This document shows, in pieces, positions 6,958 to 13,392 of a stretch of 17,940 nt of DNA (its first letter is position 1; every line of letters begins with the position of its first letter). The position numbers were made by a program, and so were the translations under genes. Source of the stretch: UKL13-2 sp964417885 (GTDB lineage: Bacteria > Pseudomonadota > Gammaproteobacteria > Burkholderiales > Usitatibacteraceae); contig CAYQKN010000080.1 in assembly GCA_964417885.1 (NCBI GenBank), forward strand, positions 1 through 17,940. The letters run 5' to 3'. The notes below the pieces were generated by a model, which was not told where the DNA came from, did no database searches, and saw only the letters and a list, made by a program, of their open reading frames with translations.

Positions 6958-7794
6958 TCAATCCCAGCCTTTTGGTACCGTGTCTTCCGCGCAGGCAACC
7001 TGGAACACCGCCTGATCCTCCAGACGCAATGCGGTCAACTCGCGTCCCCAGACGCATCCGCTATCAAGGCCGATGAAATCGCCGGTGATATGCAAGCCCA
7101 AGGCCGACCAATGGCCGGCGATGACTGTCTTGCCGGAAAAGCCGGGGTGGCGGGTGGCGAACCACGGCTGCAGCGGTGCCGGCATGGTGGCCAGTTCGCC
7201 CTTGTACTTCAGGTCAAGGGTGGATCGGTGCTTGCGAATGGTCAGTGCGCGCATCCGCGTCATGGCGTTGATGGTGATGCGATGTCGTTCAGTTTCATCC
7301 AGGCGGTCACTCCAGCGATCGGGCTGGTTGCCGTACATGTCTGCCAGTAGTGCACGGTAATTGGCGCCGCGTAAAGCAAGCTCGACCTCGGTGGCTAGTT
7401 GCTGTGCCAGCCGCAGATCCCATTCCGGTAGCAGGCCTGCATGAACCATCACGTACCGGCCTTCGACGTGCAGCATTTTTTGCCGGCGCAACCAATGCAA
7501 CAATTCATCACGATCCGGCGCGTCGAGCACCGGTTGCAACGTGTCGTGAACACCGACCTTGCCGAATCCTTCCGCGACTGCCAGCAGATGCAGGTCGTGA
7601 TTGCCCAGTACGGTGACGGCCCGGTCGCCTAGCGACCGAACAAATCGCAAGCAATCGAGGGAGCCCTGGCCGCGATTTACCAGGTCGCCGACAAACCACA
7701 GCCGGTCATTCGCCGGGTCAAAAGAGAGTTTCGCGAGCAGCCGCTCAAGCGTCTTGAAGCAGCCCTGTAAATCGCCAATTGCATAGGTGGCCAT
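6958..7794 (-). CDS. apaH: Diadenosine tetraphosphatase, symmetrical (ApaH)
   Basis: ApaH hydrolyses Ap4A to two ADP in the cytoplasm and also removes Np4 caps from RNA. The 278-residue protein has the metallophosphatase motifs in order: GDLQGC (7-12), GDLVNRGQGS (36-45), GNHDLH (64-69), the histidine in MVHAGLLPEWDL (from 116) and GHW near residue 226. The first motif has Gln where many phosphatases have His; that is common in ApaH and not a defect. MYGNQPDRW and the later LDSGCVWGRELTALRLED are also typical. The ATG at 7794 starts the conserved ATYAIGD. A terminator for the upstream cytochrome gene lies just before it (7809-7831). The ribosome-binding site is weak. The usual partners ksgA and apaG are not next to it in this window. 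Confidence 0.97.
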   Translation of the reverse strand: MATYAIGDLQGCFKTLERLLAKLSFDPANDRLWFVGDLVNRGQGSLDCLRFVRSLGDRAVTVLGNHDLHLLAVAEGFGKVGVHDTLQPVLDAPDRDELLHWLRRQKMLHVEGRYVMVHAGLLPEWDLRLAQQLATEVELALRGANYRALLADMYGNQPDRWSDRLDETERHRITINAMTRMRALTIRKHRSTLDLKYKGELATMPAPLQPWFATRHPGFSGKTVIAGHWSALGLHITGDFIGLDSGCVWGRELTALRLEDQAVFQVACAEDTVPKGWD

Positions 7795-7808
7795 GGAAAG
7801 CGTCCAAC

Positions 7809-7831
7809 AAAAAGGGCGGTCAAGCCGCCCT
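7809..7831 (-). terminator. Intrinsic terminator after the cytochrome c gene
   Basis: Read on the minus strand, AGGGCGG and CCGCCCT form a 7-bp stem with a short loop, followed by TTTTT and then GTTGG. It lies about 27 bases beyond the cytochrome stop and its T-tract ends 14 bases before the apaH start codon. Confidence 0.88.
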
Positions 7832-7857
7832 GTCCGTTTCGAATCCCGCAGGCAACA

Positions 7858-8436
7858 CTATTTGGCCTTTGCAACCATAAAGTCGACTGCAGCCTTTACG
7901 TCGGCATCGGCAAGCGTTGCGTTACCGCCTTTGGCCGGCATCGCGTTGAAGCCCTTGATGGCATGATCATAAAGGAGCGGTTTGCCCTTTGCGACCCGCG
8001 GTGCCCAGGCGCCCTTGTCGCCGGTCTTCGGTGCCCCGGCAACGCCGGCTGAATGGCAGGCCGCACACGCCGCCGTGTAGGTGCCCTCGCCGCCGCCAGC
8101 CGCAGCCTTTGCGGCGCCGGCAGCTGCGGGCGCAGGAATCGCCGCGGCAACGATCGCCACTTCCGGCGCTTTGGCCGCAGCCGGTGCGGCTGCTGCCGGT
8201 GGTGCCTTCGATGGGTCCAGCGCGATGGTCACAACCGGTGCGATACGCTTGGCAATCGCATCCGGTGTATTTGCCTTGGCCTCGGAGGCGCCGACACGGT
8301 GGGTGCCAATGGCGAAGTAGGCCAGCATGATGATGCCGATGATCAGGGCGGCGGCACCGACCGTGACAGCTACTGCCAGTTTGACCGGATGGGCTTGGTT
8401 GCTGTTTGCGCCGGCATCGGCGGAGTGCTGGGACAT
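7858..8436 (-). CDS. Membrane-anchored monoheme cytochrome c (c5-like)
   Basis: A 192-residue protein with a short polar N-terminus and a single membrane helix at about 19-43, likely an uncleaved anchor placing the rest in the periplasm. A long Ala/Pro-rich linker (about 77-115) leads to a class I cytochrome c domain. The heme site is CAACH at 124-128, and M166 in FNAMPAKGG is the probable sixth ligand. This pattern resembles small cytochromes of the c5 group that shuttle electrons to terminal oxidases. A specific partner cannot be inferred, since no oxidase genes are near. CAGGA lies seven bases before ATG 8436, and a clear sigma-70 promoter lies at 8474-8503. It is a single-gene unit with its own terminator. 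Confidence 0.92.
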   Translation of the reverse strand: MSQHSADAGANSNQAHPVKLAVAVTVGAAALIIGIIMLAYFAIGTHRVGASEAKANTPDAIAKRIAPVVTIALDPSKAPPAAAAPAAAKAPEVAIVAAAIPAPAAAGAAKAAAGGGEGTYTAACAACHSAGVAGAPKTGDKGAWAPRVAKGKPLLYDHAIKGFNAMPAKGGNATLADADVKAAVDFMVAKAK

Positions 8437-8473
8437 GGCTGAATCCTGAAAGGGCGAATTCTGGGAAAGCGCA

Positions 8474-8503
8474 ATTATACCGGCGAAGGCGAATTCGACT
8501 CAA
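8474..8503 (-). promoter_or_regulatory. Sigma-70 promoter for the cytochrome c gene
   Basis: On the minus strand TTGAGT (8498-8503) and a perfect TATAAT (8474-8479) are 18 bases apart. The predicted start near 8467 gives a leader of about 30 bases that includes the CAGGA ribosome-binding site. Confidence 0.72.
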
Positions 8504-8582
8504 TTCCAATGTGCAGTTTGGGTGTATGGCGGGCTACCCGCCGGACAGGATGGTAAACTATGGCTGGAAAGCAGTTTTCCAT

Positions 8583-8659
8583 GCGCCCGTAGCTCAGCTG
8601 GATAGAGTACTGCCCTCCGAAGGCAGGAGTCGGACGTTCGAATCGTCTCGGGCGCGCCA
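8583..8659 (+). tRNA. tRNA-Arg (anticodon CCG)
   Basis: The full cloverleaf can be drawn. The acceptor stem is GCGCCCG with CGGGCGC, the D arm GCTC-AGCTGGATA-GAGT, the anticodon stem CTGCC/GGCAG and the T arm GGACG-TTCGAAT-CGTCT. The seven-base loop CTCCGAA puts anticodon CCG at 8617-8619, reading the arginine codon CGG. Discriminator G8656 is followed by an encoded CCA at 8657-8659. It is a single tRNA with its own terminator, sitting between the leftward cytochrome gene and the 3' end of the leftward dehydratase gene. Confidence 0.97.
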
Positions 8660-8666
8660 CCTTTCA

Positions 8667-8696
8667 AACGCCACCTTCGGGTGGCGTTCATTTTTT
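8667..8696 (+). terminator. Intrinsic terminator of the tRNA-Arg transcript
   Basis: AACGCCACC (8667-8675) pairs perfectly with GGTGGCGTT (8680-8688) around a stable TTCG tetraloop, followed by CATTTTTT. The tract favours the plus strand. Read on the minus strand the tail is poor (TTTGAAAGG), so it would serve only weakly for the dehydratase gene. Confidence 0.93.
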
Positions 8697-8750
8697 GCGG
8701 GACGGTCGCCGTGATGGCGGCTCGTCTTTGCTGATGCCGGCAATGCGCAA

Positions 8751-10652
8751 TCAGGCCGATTTCTTTTCGCCGCCGCCGTTGATGGATTTCAATCGCGGCC
8801 GCACCTGGGCAACATACTCCGGCACCCAGCGCTTCAATTCGCGGCGGACATCGGAATCATCCGGAATGCGATCCTGGTATAGCCAGGCTGAAACCGGTTC
8901 GACAAACGACGCGTCGACCTCGCGCGCCTTGGCAATGCGCAATTTGGGATGCGGTGTCGGCCGCGTCTGCTCGTCGTGCGCCAGCAGTTCCTCGAACAGC
9001 TTTTCGCCAGGCCGCAGACCGGTGTAGACGATCTTGATTTCGCCGTCGGTCGGCTCAGACAGCCGGATCATGTCGTAGGCAAGGTCAACAATCTTGACCG
9101 GCTCACCCATGTCCAGCACGAACACCTCGCCGCCGAGGCCCATGGTGCCGGCTTGCAACACCAGTTGCGCGGCCTCGGGGATGGACATGAAATAGCGCAC
9201 CATGTCCGGATGCGTTACCGTGACCGGGCCGCCATGGTCGATCTGTTCCTGGAATCGCGGAATCACACTGCCGGCGCTGCCGAGGACATTGCCAAAGCGG
9301 ACCATTTCAAAACGCGTATTGCTGGTCTGTTGCAGCGCCTGGCAGAGCATTTCCGACAGACGTTTGGTCGCGCCCATCACGTTGGTCGGGTTGACCGCCT
9401 TGTCGGTTGAAATCAGGACGAATTTCTTCACGCCGTATTCGATCGCCGCGCGCGCAACCACCAGCGTACCCAGCACATTGTTCTGCACCGCCTCCCAGGC
9501 ATTGCTTTCCTCCATCATCGGCACGTGCTTGTAGGCGGCCGCATGAAACACCAGCGATGGCGAGTACTGGTGCATGGCCTGGTTCACCCGCTTGGCATTC
9601 TTGATGTCGCCGATGACGCTGGCAATCGGCAGGTTCTCGAACGCATCGCGCAGCGACTGTTCTATGCGGTACATCGCAAACTCGTTCTGCTCGAACAACA
9701 CCAGCATCGATGGCTGGTAGGTCGCGATCTGGCGGCACAGTTCCGAGCCGATCGAACCGCCCGCGCCGGTCACCATGATGACCTTGTCGGTAATGAGATC
9801 GTGCAGGCCCGCATCGTCGAGGACGATCGGCTCGCGCTTCATCAAGTCTTCAACCGCCACGCGACGAATCTTGGGCGGGACCACTTTTCCCGGCACCGAC
9901 GGGCTCATGCTGATGCCGTTGAATTTGGGTACCGTCAGGACGATGACGCGGGCCTTGTTGCAGACTTCGACAATGCGTCGCCGGACCGGGTAGGTGACCG
10001 ATGGCATGGCGATGATGGCATGTTTCACTTTCAGCGAACGGGCGATGCGCGGCAATTCCTCAATGCTGCCGAGCACGCGGGCGCCATGCAGCAGGCGGTG
10101 ACGCTTGTTCGGGTCATCGTCAAGCAGGCCCATCACGCGCCAGTCAGCGCTGCGCGACAATTCCTTGATCAGTCCAACCGCCGCGTCACCGGCGCCGAGA
10201 ACCAGCACCGGGGTGCCATTCTCGTTCGAGTTGCCGTACAGGCGCCACTCTTTCCATGATCGATAGCTGATGCGGCTGCCTGCCATCAGCGTAATCAGCA
10301 GCAGTGCCTGAATGAAGAAGTGCGCGAATCCCAGCGCCTCCATCCAGCCGCCGGCCAGCAGCGTAAGGGCAACCGCAACCGAACCTGCGACCACGCTGGC
10401 GACGATGCGCTGGACGTCTGGCAGGCTGGCATAGCGCCACAGGCCCTGGTACATGCCGAACAGGGTTGAAATCACCGCCTGCACCGGGATGGCAATGGCC
10501 AGCACCAGGCTGAGGCTCCCCGGCAAGACCTTCAGGTTATCGCTCCAGACACTCGACAACAACAGAAACGTTATCGTCCACGACAGCACGAGCATTATGG
10601 CGTCATGACAGAACGCCATGACGGCACGTTCGTTGAATGCAAACCTTTTCAT
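8751..10652 (-). CDS. WbpM/CapD-type membrane UDP-sugar 4,6-dehydratase
   Basis: This inner-membrane enzyme should convert UDP-GlcNAc to the 4-keto-6-deoxy sugar used for QuiNAc/FucNAc-type residues of O-antigen or capsule. The 633-residue protein has about four N-terminal membrane helices (15-35, 45-65, 85-105, 108-126). A first Rossmann-like domain follows (LGAGDAA, 152-158), then the catalytic SDR domain: TGAGGSIG (295-302), AAAYKHVPMME (371-381), STDKAVNPTNVMGATK (415-430) and RPGEKLFEEL. M426 replaces the usual SDR tyrosine, a known trait of large WbpM-type enzymes. ATG 10652 shares ATGA with the stop of the upstream transferase and has TGGAG four bases upstream. The earlier in-frame ATG at 10706 would add 18 residues and overlap 58 bp, so it is less likely. 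The two genes form an operon. Confidence 0.93.
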   Translation of the reverse strand: MKRFAFNERAVMAFCHDAIMLVLSWTITFLLLSSVWSDNLKVLPGSLSLVLAIAIPVQAVISTLFGMYQGLWRYASLPDVQRIVASVVAGSVAVALTLLAGGWMEALGFAHFFIQALLLITLMAGSRISYRSWKEWRLYGNSNENGTPVLVLGAGDAAVGLIKELSRSADWRVMGLLDDDPNKRHRLLHGARVLGSIEELPRIARSLKVKHAIIAMPSVTYPVRRRIVEVCNKARVIVLTVPKFNGISMSPSVPGKVVPPKIRRVAVEDLMKREPIVLDDAGLHDLITDKVIMVTGAGGSIGSELCRQIATYQPSMLVLFEQNEFAMYRIEQSLRDAFENLPIASVIGDIKNAKRVNQAMHQYSPSLVFHAAAYKHVPMMEESNAWEAVQNNVLGTLVVARAAIEYGVKKFVLISTDKAVNPTNVMGATKRLSEMLCQALQQTSNTRFEMVRFGNVLGSAGSVIPRFQEQIDHGGPVTVTHPDMVRYFMSIPEAAQLVLQAGTMGLGGEVFVLDMGEPVKIVDLAYDMIRLSEPTDGEIKIVYTGLRPGEKLFEELLAHDEQTRPTPHPKLRIAKAREVDASFVEPVSAWLYQDRIPDDSDVRRELKRWVPEYVAQVRPRLKSINGGGEKKSA

Positions 10653-11710
10653 GTGGCTCCAGGATGTTTTTTTGTCTTGTCGTTGTTCTTTTGGTGGAAG
10701 CGCCATTCCAGGCTGAAGATCAGCAAAGAGTATGTTATCACCCAGAATAACGCGATTGGATACAAGAGTTCACTGTTTTGCGAAATCAGCGCAGATATTG
10801 CACTGCAAAGCATTAAAAAATAATACGAAAGCACGGTTTTCGTGTGACTCCATCCAGAAAGAATCAGGCGCTGGTAGTAATGCTCGCGATGGGCGAGCCA
10901 GAATTTTTCGCCCCTGGCGATGCGCCGCGCTATCGTCGCCGTCGCATCAACAATGAATGGCGAAAAAATCATCAGGCCGAACCACCACGGCCACGCGCCG
11001 GCAAGGTTGCCCTGCACCGCGATTGCTGCCGCCAGGAAACCGATCGGGATCGATCCCGCGTCGCCCATGAATACCCGCGCCCGGGGAAAATTGAACAGCA
11101 GAAAGCCGCAGGCTGATCCGGCCATCGACGCGCTAACCAGCGCGATGCCGGCGTGGTGTGTCGGCGAATTGGCGGCGGCAATGGCGAAGGTGCCGAAACC
11201 GATCGCCGTCATGCCGCCGGCGAGACCGTTTGCACCATCCATGAAGTTGAACAGGTTTGCCATCCAGCAGAGGGTGAGAATCAGCAGTGCCGCGCCGTGC
11301 GCGGTCAACAGCCAGGCAGCGAGTCGGCTGCTACCACCCTGGGCAGTCGTTGCAATGCTGACCCAGACCAGCACCATCAGCGTTGCCGCGGCAACGTGTG
11401 TCGCGAGGCGCAGCAGGATCGGCAGGTCGTTTCGATCATCAAGCAGCGACACCACCATCAGCAAGCCGCCGAGCAGCAGCATCGCCGGCGGCAAGCCCTT
11501 GCTTGACCAGGCCAGCAGGCAGGCGGACACCGCCAGCAGCATGGCAATGCCGCCGATGCGCGGCGTCGGTTGGTGGTGAAGCGAGCGATGATTGGGATGG
11601 TCGATTGACAGGCGAGCCAACGCCGATCCGCGCAACAGCCCGATCAGGCCAGCCGTCAACAGGGACGCAAGCAGAAAGGCATAGGTCGCCGGAGCAAAAC
11701 TGGTCGCCAT
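10649..11710 (-). CDS. Polyprenyl-phosphate sugar-1-phosphate transferase (WecA/WbpL/MraY superfamily)
   Basis: This 353-residue integral membrane enzyme, with about ten hydrophobic helices, should start glycan assembly by transferring a HexNAc-1-phosphate from UDP to undecaprenyl phosphate. Diagnostic motifs are HRSLHHQPTPRIGG (41-54), DDRNDLP (91-97), NLFNFMDGANGLAGG (152-166), FMGDAGSIPIGF (214-225) and the sugar-recognition loop HREHYYQRL (274-282). The last is typical of WecA/WbpL rather than MraY. Its coupling to a WbpM-like dehydratase suggests FucNAc or QuiNAc as the first sugar, by analogy with Pseudomonas; this is inference. A weak GGA lies five bases before the ATG. The lipoprotein terminator ends 15 bases before the ATG, so where transcription starts is unclear. 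Confidence 0.92.
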   Translation of the reverse strand: MATSFAPATYAFLLASLLTAGLIGLLRGSALARLSIDHPNHRSLHHQPTPRIGGIAMLLAVSACLLAWSSKGLPPAMLLLGGLLMVVSLLDDRNDLPILLRLATHVAAATLMVLVWVSIATTAQGGSSRLAAWLLTAHGAALLILTLCWMANLFNFMDGANGLAGGMTAIGFGTFAIAAANSPTHHAGIALVSASMAGSACGFLLFNFPRARVFMGDAGSIPIGFLAAAIAVQGNLAGAWPWWFGLMIFSPFIVDATATIARRIARGEKFWLAHREHYYQRLILSGWSHTKTVLSYYFLMLCSAISALISQNSELLYPIALFWVITYSLLIFSLEWRFHQKNNDKTKKHPGAT

Positions 11711-11725
11711 GTTATTCCGGGGCAG

Positions 11726-11754
11726 AAAAACAAACGGGCACCCGGAGGTGCCCG
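11726..11754 (-). terminator. Intrinsic terminator after the first lipoprotein gene
   Basis: On the minus strand CGGGCACC and GGTGCCCG form a perfect 8-bp stem around TCCG, followed by TTTGTTTTT. It begins about 20 bases after the lipoprotein stop and ends 15 bases before the transferase ATG at 11710. Confidence 0.92.
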
Positions 11755-11773
11755 CTTGCCTTTGCCAGTCAAA

Positions 11774-13144
11774 TTACGGGCAGGTTGTCTTGCGCGTGAC
11801 GTTGATGGTCGAGGTGTTGGCGCCATCACTCACGGTCAGCGTGACCAGTTGGCCGAGTGCGCCGCCTGCGCCGAGCGCATTGATCGTGGTGGTGAAATTG
11901 CCAGCGCCGGTGGTCGGCACTGCGGCGGCCAATGCAGGCGCGCTGGAGTTGATCACCTTGTTGTTGTTGCCACCCGAAATACTGATTACGGCAGAGCCGC
12001 CGTCCGGTACGCAGACCGACGCAGGCGCAACCGCCAGCGGCAACACGGGCGGGGTGGTACCGGGTGTGGTCGTAATATTCACCGTCGTATTGGCGCCGAG
12101 CGAGTCGGTAATGACAACGGTACCTGGTCCAAGACAGAAATTCTGGTTGAACATGGAGACCGTGAACGCGTCGCCACTGTTCTGCAAAGTCGGCGGCGTG
12201 ATGCCGATCGAACCCGGGAAGGTGGTGTTTGCCGTATAGGGAGGCTTGCCGCCGAACACGAACACGTTCACTACGCCGGTGCCGCACTGTGCGGTGGTGG
12301 CGCCAGACAGCGTGATGGTGGACGGGATGGTCGAAAGTGCGACATCGCTGCCGTTCGCGTTGGTCACGGTAAACGTAATGTCGCGATAGGCGCCGGTAAC
12401 CACATCGGTCATTCGGAACTGCGCATACTGGGTGGTTGCATTGTTCTGCACCCGGATCCGCGCCGTGACGACACCGGCGGTATCGGCCGTTGCGATATAG
12501 TTGCCGCCGGTGATGCCGGTGCTGTCGAGGATGAACGAAAACGGTCCGAAGGTGGACGTGAAGCGCATCTGTTTGTTGGCGTAGCGAAGGCCATTGCTGA
12601 CCGGCACCAGCGTGATGAGCGAGTCGGAGCCTGCGCAAGCCTGGGTGGAGCTGGTCGCGCCGGGAGCTGCCGTTGAACAGTTGGCTAGCGTGGTGATCGA
12701 CAGGCCGTAGCCGGTCAGGAAATTCTGCAATACGTCATACGAGCCGGCGATCTCGGTGCCGGCCGAATCGCGCACGGTGACCGTGACTTTGCGGCTTGGC
12801 ACCTGGTTGGGATCCTGGCCGAGGTCGACCACGCCGGGCTGATTCGGCACGGCGGTGAAGGTGTTGTTGGTGGTGGTGAAATTAAGCGCCAGCAGCGTCT
12901 GCTCGTTGGACACGACCAGGTACGGTGCGCGGCCACCGGCAATATTGAAGGTGTAGGGCACATTCGCATACAGCGAGCCGGTGCTCGGCAATATCGACAG
13001 GGTACCCGCCGCCGTTGGTGCGCCGCCCTGGGTTCCGCCGCCGCCGCATGAAACCAGCAGGGCAGTCATGGAGCCGAGCAGGGCAGTCATCGCGCCTCGC
13101 TTCGCCAGGGTACTAATGTTGCCGAAGTATTTATTTATCGCCAC
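11774..13144 (-). CDS. Predicted lipoprotein with Ig-like beta repeats (paralogue A)
   Basis: I do not recognise a named family. The 456-residue protein has a basic N-terminus, a hydrophobic stretch and lipobox LVSC with acylated C33, followed by Gly-rich CGGGG, so it should be a lipoprotein of the outer membrane or cell surface. The remainder is rich in Thr, Ser, Val, Asn and Gly. It shows Ig-like signatures such as NVPYTFNIAGGRAPY (61-75), KVTVTVRDSAG (119-129), VFVFGGKPPYTA (294-305) and QLVTLTVSDGA (432-442). Cysteines at 156, 170, 287, 337, 378 and 455 align with those of the next gene, suggesting disulfides. The start is GTG 13144 with GAGGA seven bases upstream. A promoter and short leader precede it and a strong terminator follows, so it is a single-gene unit. 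A structural or adhesive surface role is a guess. Confidence 0.8.
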   Translation of the reverse strand: MAINKYFGNISTLAKRGAMTALLGSMTALLVSCGGGGTQGGAPTAAGTLSILPSTGSLYANVPYTFNIAGGRAPYLVVSNEQTLLALNFTTTNNTFTAVPNQPGVVDLGQDPNQVPSRKVTVTVRDSAGTEIAGSYDVLQNFLTGYGLSITTLANCSTAAPGATSSTQACAGSDSLITLVPVSNGLRYANKQMRFTSTFGPFSFILDSTGITGGNYIATADTAGVVTARIRVQNNATTQYAQFRMTDVVTGAYRDITFTVTNANGSDVALSTIPSTITLSGATTAQCGTGVVNVFVFGGKPPYTANTTFPGSIGITPPTLQNSGDAFTVSMFNQNFCLGPGTVVITDSLGANTTVNITTTPGTTPPVLPLAVAPASVCVPDGGSAVISISGGNNNKVINSSAPALAAAVPTTGAGNFTTTINALGAGGALGQLVTLTVSDGANTSTINVTRKTTCP

Positions 13145-13174
13145 GATGGTGTCCTCATGTCTTCTGCACTTGAA

Positions 13175-13208
13175 GGGGCTATCGAGTCCCCGGTTTTCGC
13201 CAGTTTAC
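13175..13208 (-). promoter_or_regulatory. Structured leader element, partly GEMM (c-di-GMP-I riboswitch)-like
   Basis: Within the roughly 85-base leader of paralogue A, the minus strand reads GTAAAC, then CTGG-CGAAAA-CCGG as a small stem-loop, then GGGGACTCGATAGCCCC as a second hairpin. The order GYAAAC, GAAA loop, GGGAC, AGCC is that of the 5' half of the c-di-GMP-I aptamer. The second half, with its tetraloop-receptor GGGTTGCC, is missing, so a working riboswitch is doubtful. A simple 5' stabilising structure before the ribosome-binding site is an alternative. Confidence 0.3.
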
Positions 13209-13235
13209 TTAAAAATTATGGCTTTACCTCACTTT

Positions 13236-13264
13236 ATTAAAGCGCAACTTGCAGTTCGATGCAA
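13236..13264 (-). promoter_or_regulatory. Sigma-70 promoter for lipoprotein paralogue A
   Basis: On the minus strand TTGCAT (13259-13264) and TTTAAT (13236-13241) are 17 bases apart, giving a start near 13229 and a leader of about 85 bases. The surrounding AT-rich stretch stands out against the GC-rich genes. A dyad at 13248-13265 overlaps the -35. Confidence 0.6.
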
Positions 13265-13265
13265 G
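13248..13265. repeat. Inverted repeat CTTGCA-N6-TGCAAG over the -35 box
   Basis: CTTGCA (13248-13253) and TGCAAG (13260-13265) are perfect 6-bp inverted arms with a six-base spacer. The right arm overlaps the -35 of the lipoprotein promoter, as expected of a repressor operator. The regulator is unknown. Confidence 0.4.
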
Positions 13266-13392
13266 AGTTTTTTCAGCAACGCGACCCTTGCGGGGTCCTG
13301 GCGGTCGAGCCAGGCACGCAAGATGGCGACAAAAGTTGAAAGCGTTCTTAAAATCAGCAGCTTATGGCCATTCGTTAATGTTTGGGCGCTGC

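Noticed and set aside
7759..7776. GDLQG instead of GDxHG in ApaH
   Set aside because: Gln at this position is common in bona fide ApaH proteins and the remaining metal-binding motifs are intact.
8583..8659. tRNA-Arg as an attachment site of an integrated element
   Set aside because: I see no integrase and no second copy of the tRNA 3' end in the window; neighbours look chromosomal.
9373..9408. Missing catalytic tyrosine in the SDR dehydratase (Met instead of Tyr)
   Set aside because: Met at this position with the STDK motif is the established pattern of large WbpM-type dehydratases, so it is not a sign of inactivation.
13270..13300. GACCC/GGGTC hairpin in the interval after lipoprotein B as its terminator
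   Set aside because: The stem is only five pairs and has no U-tract following it on the minus strand.
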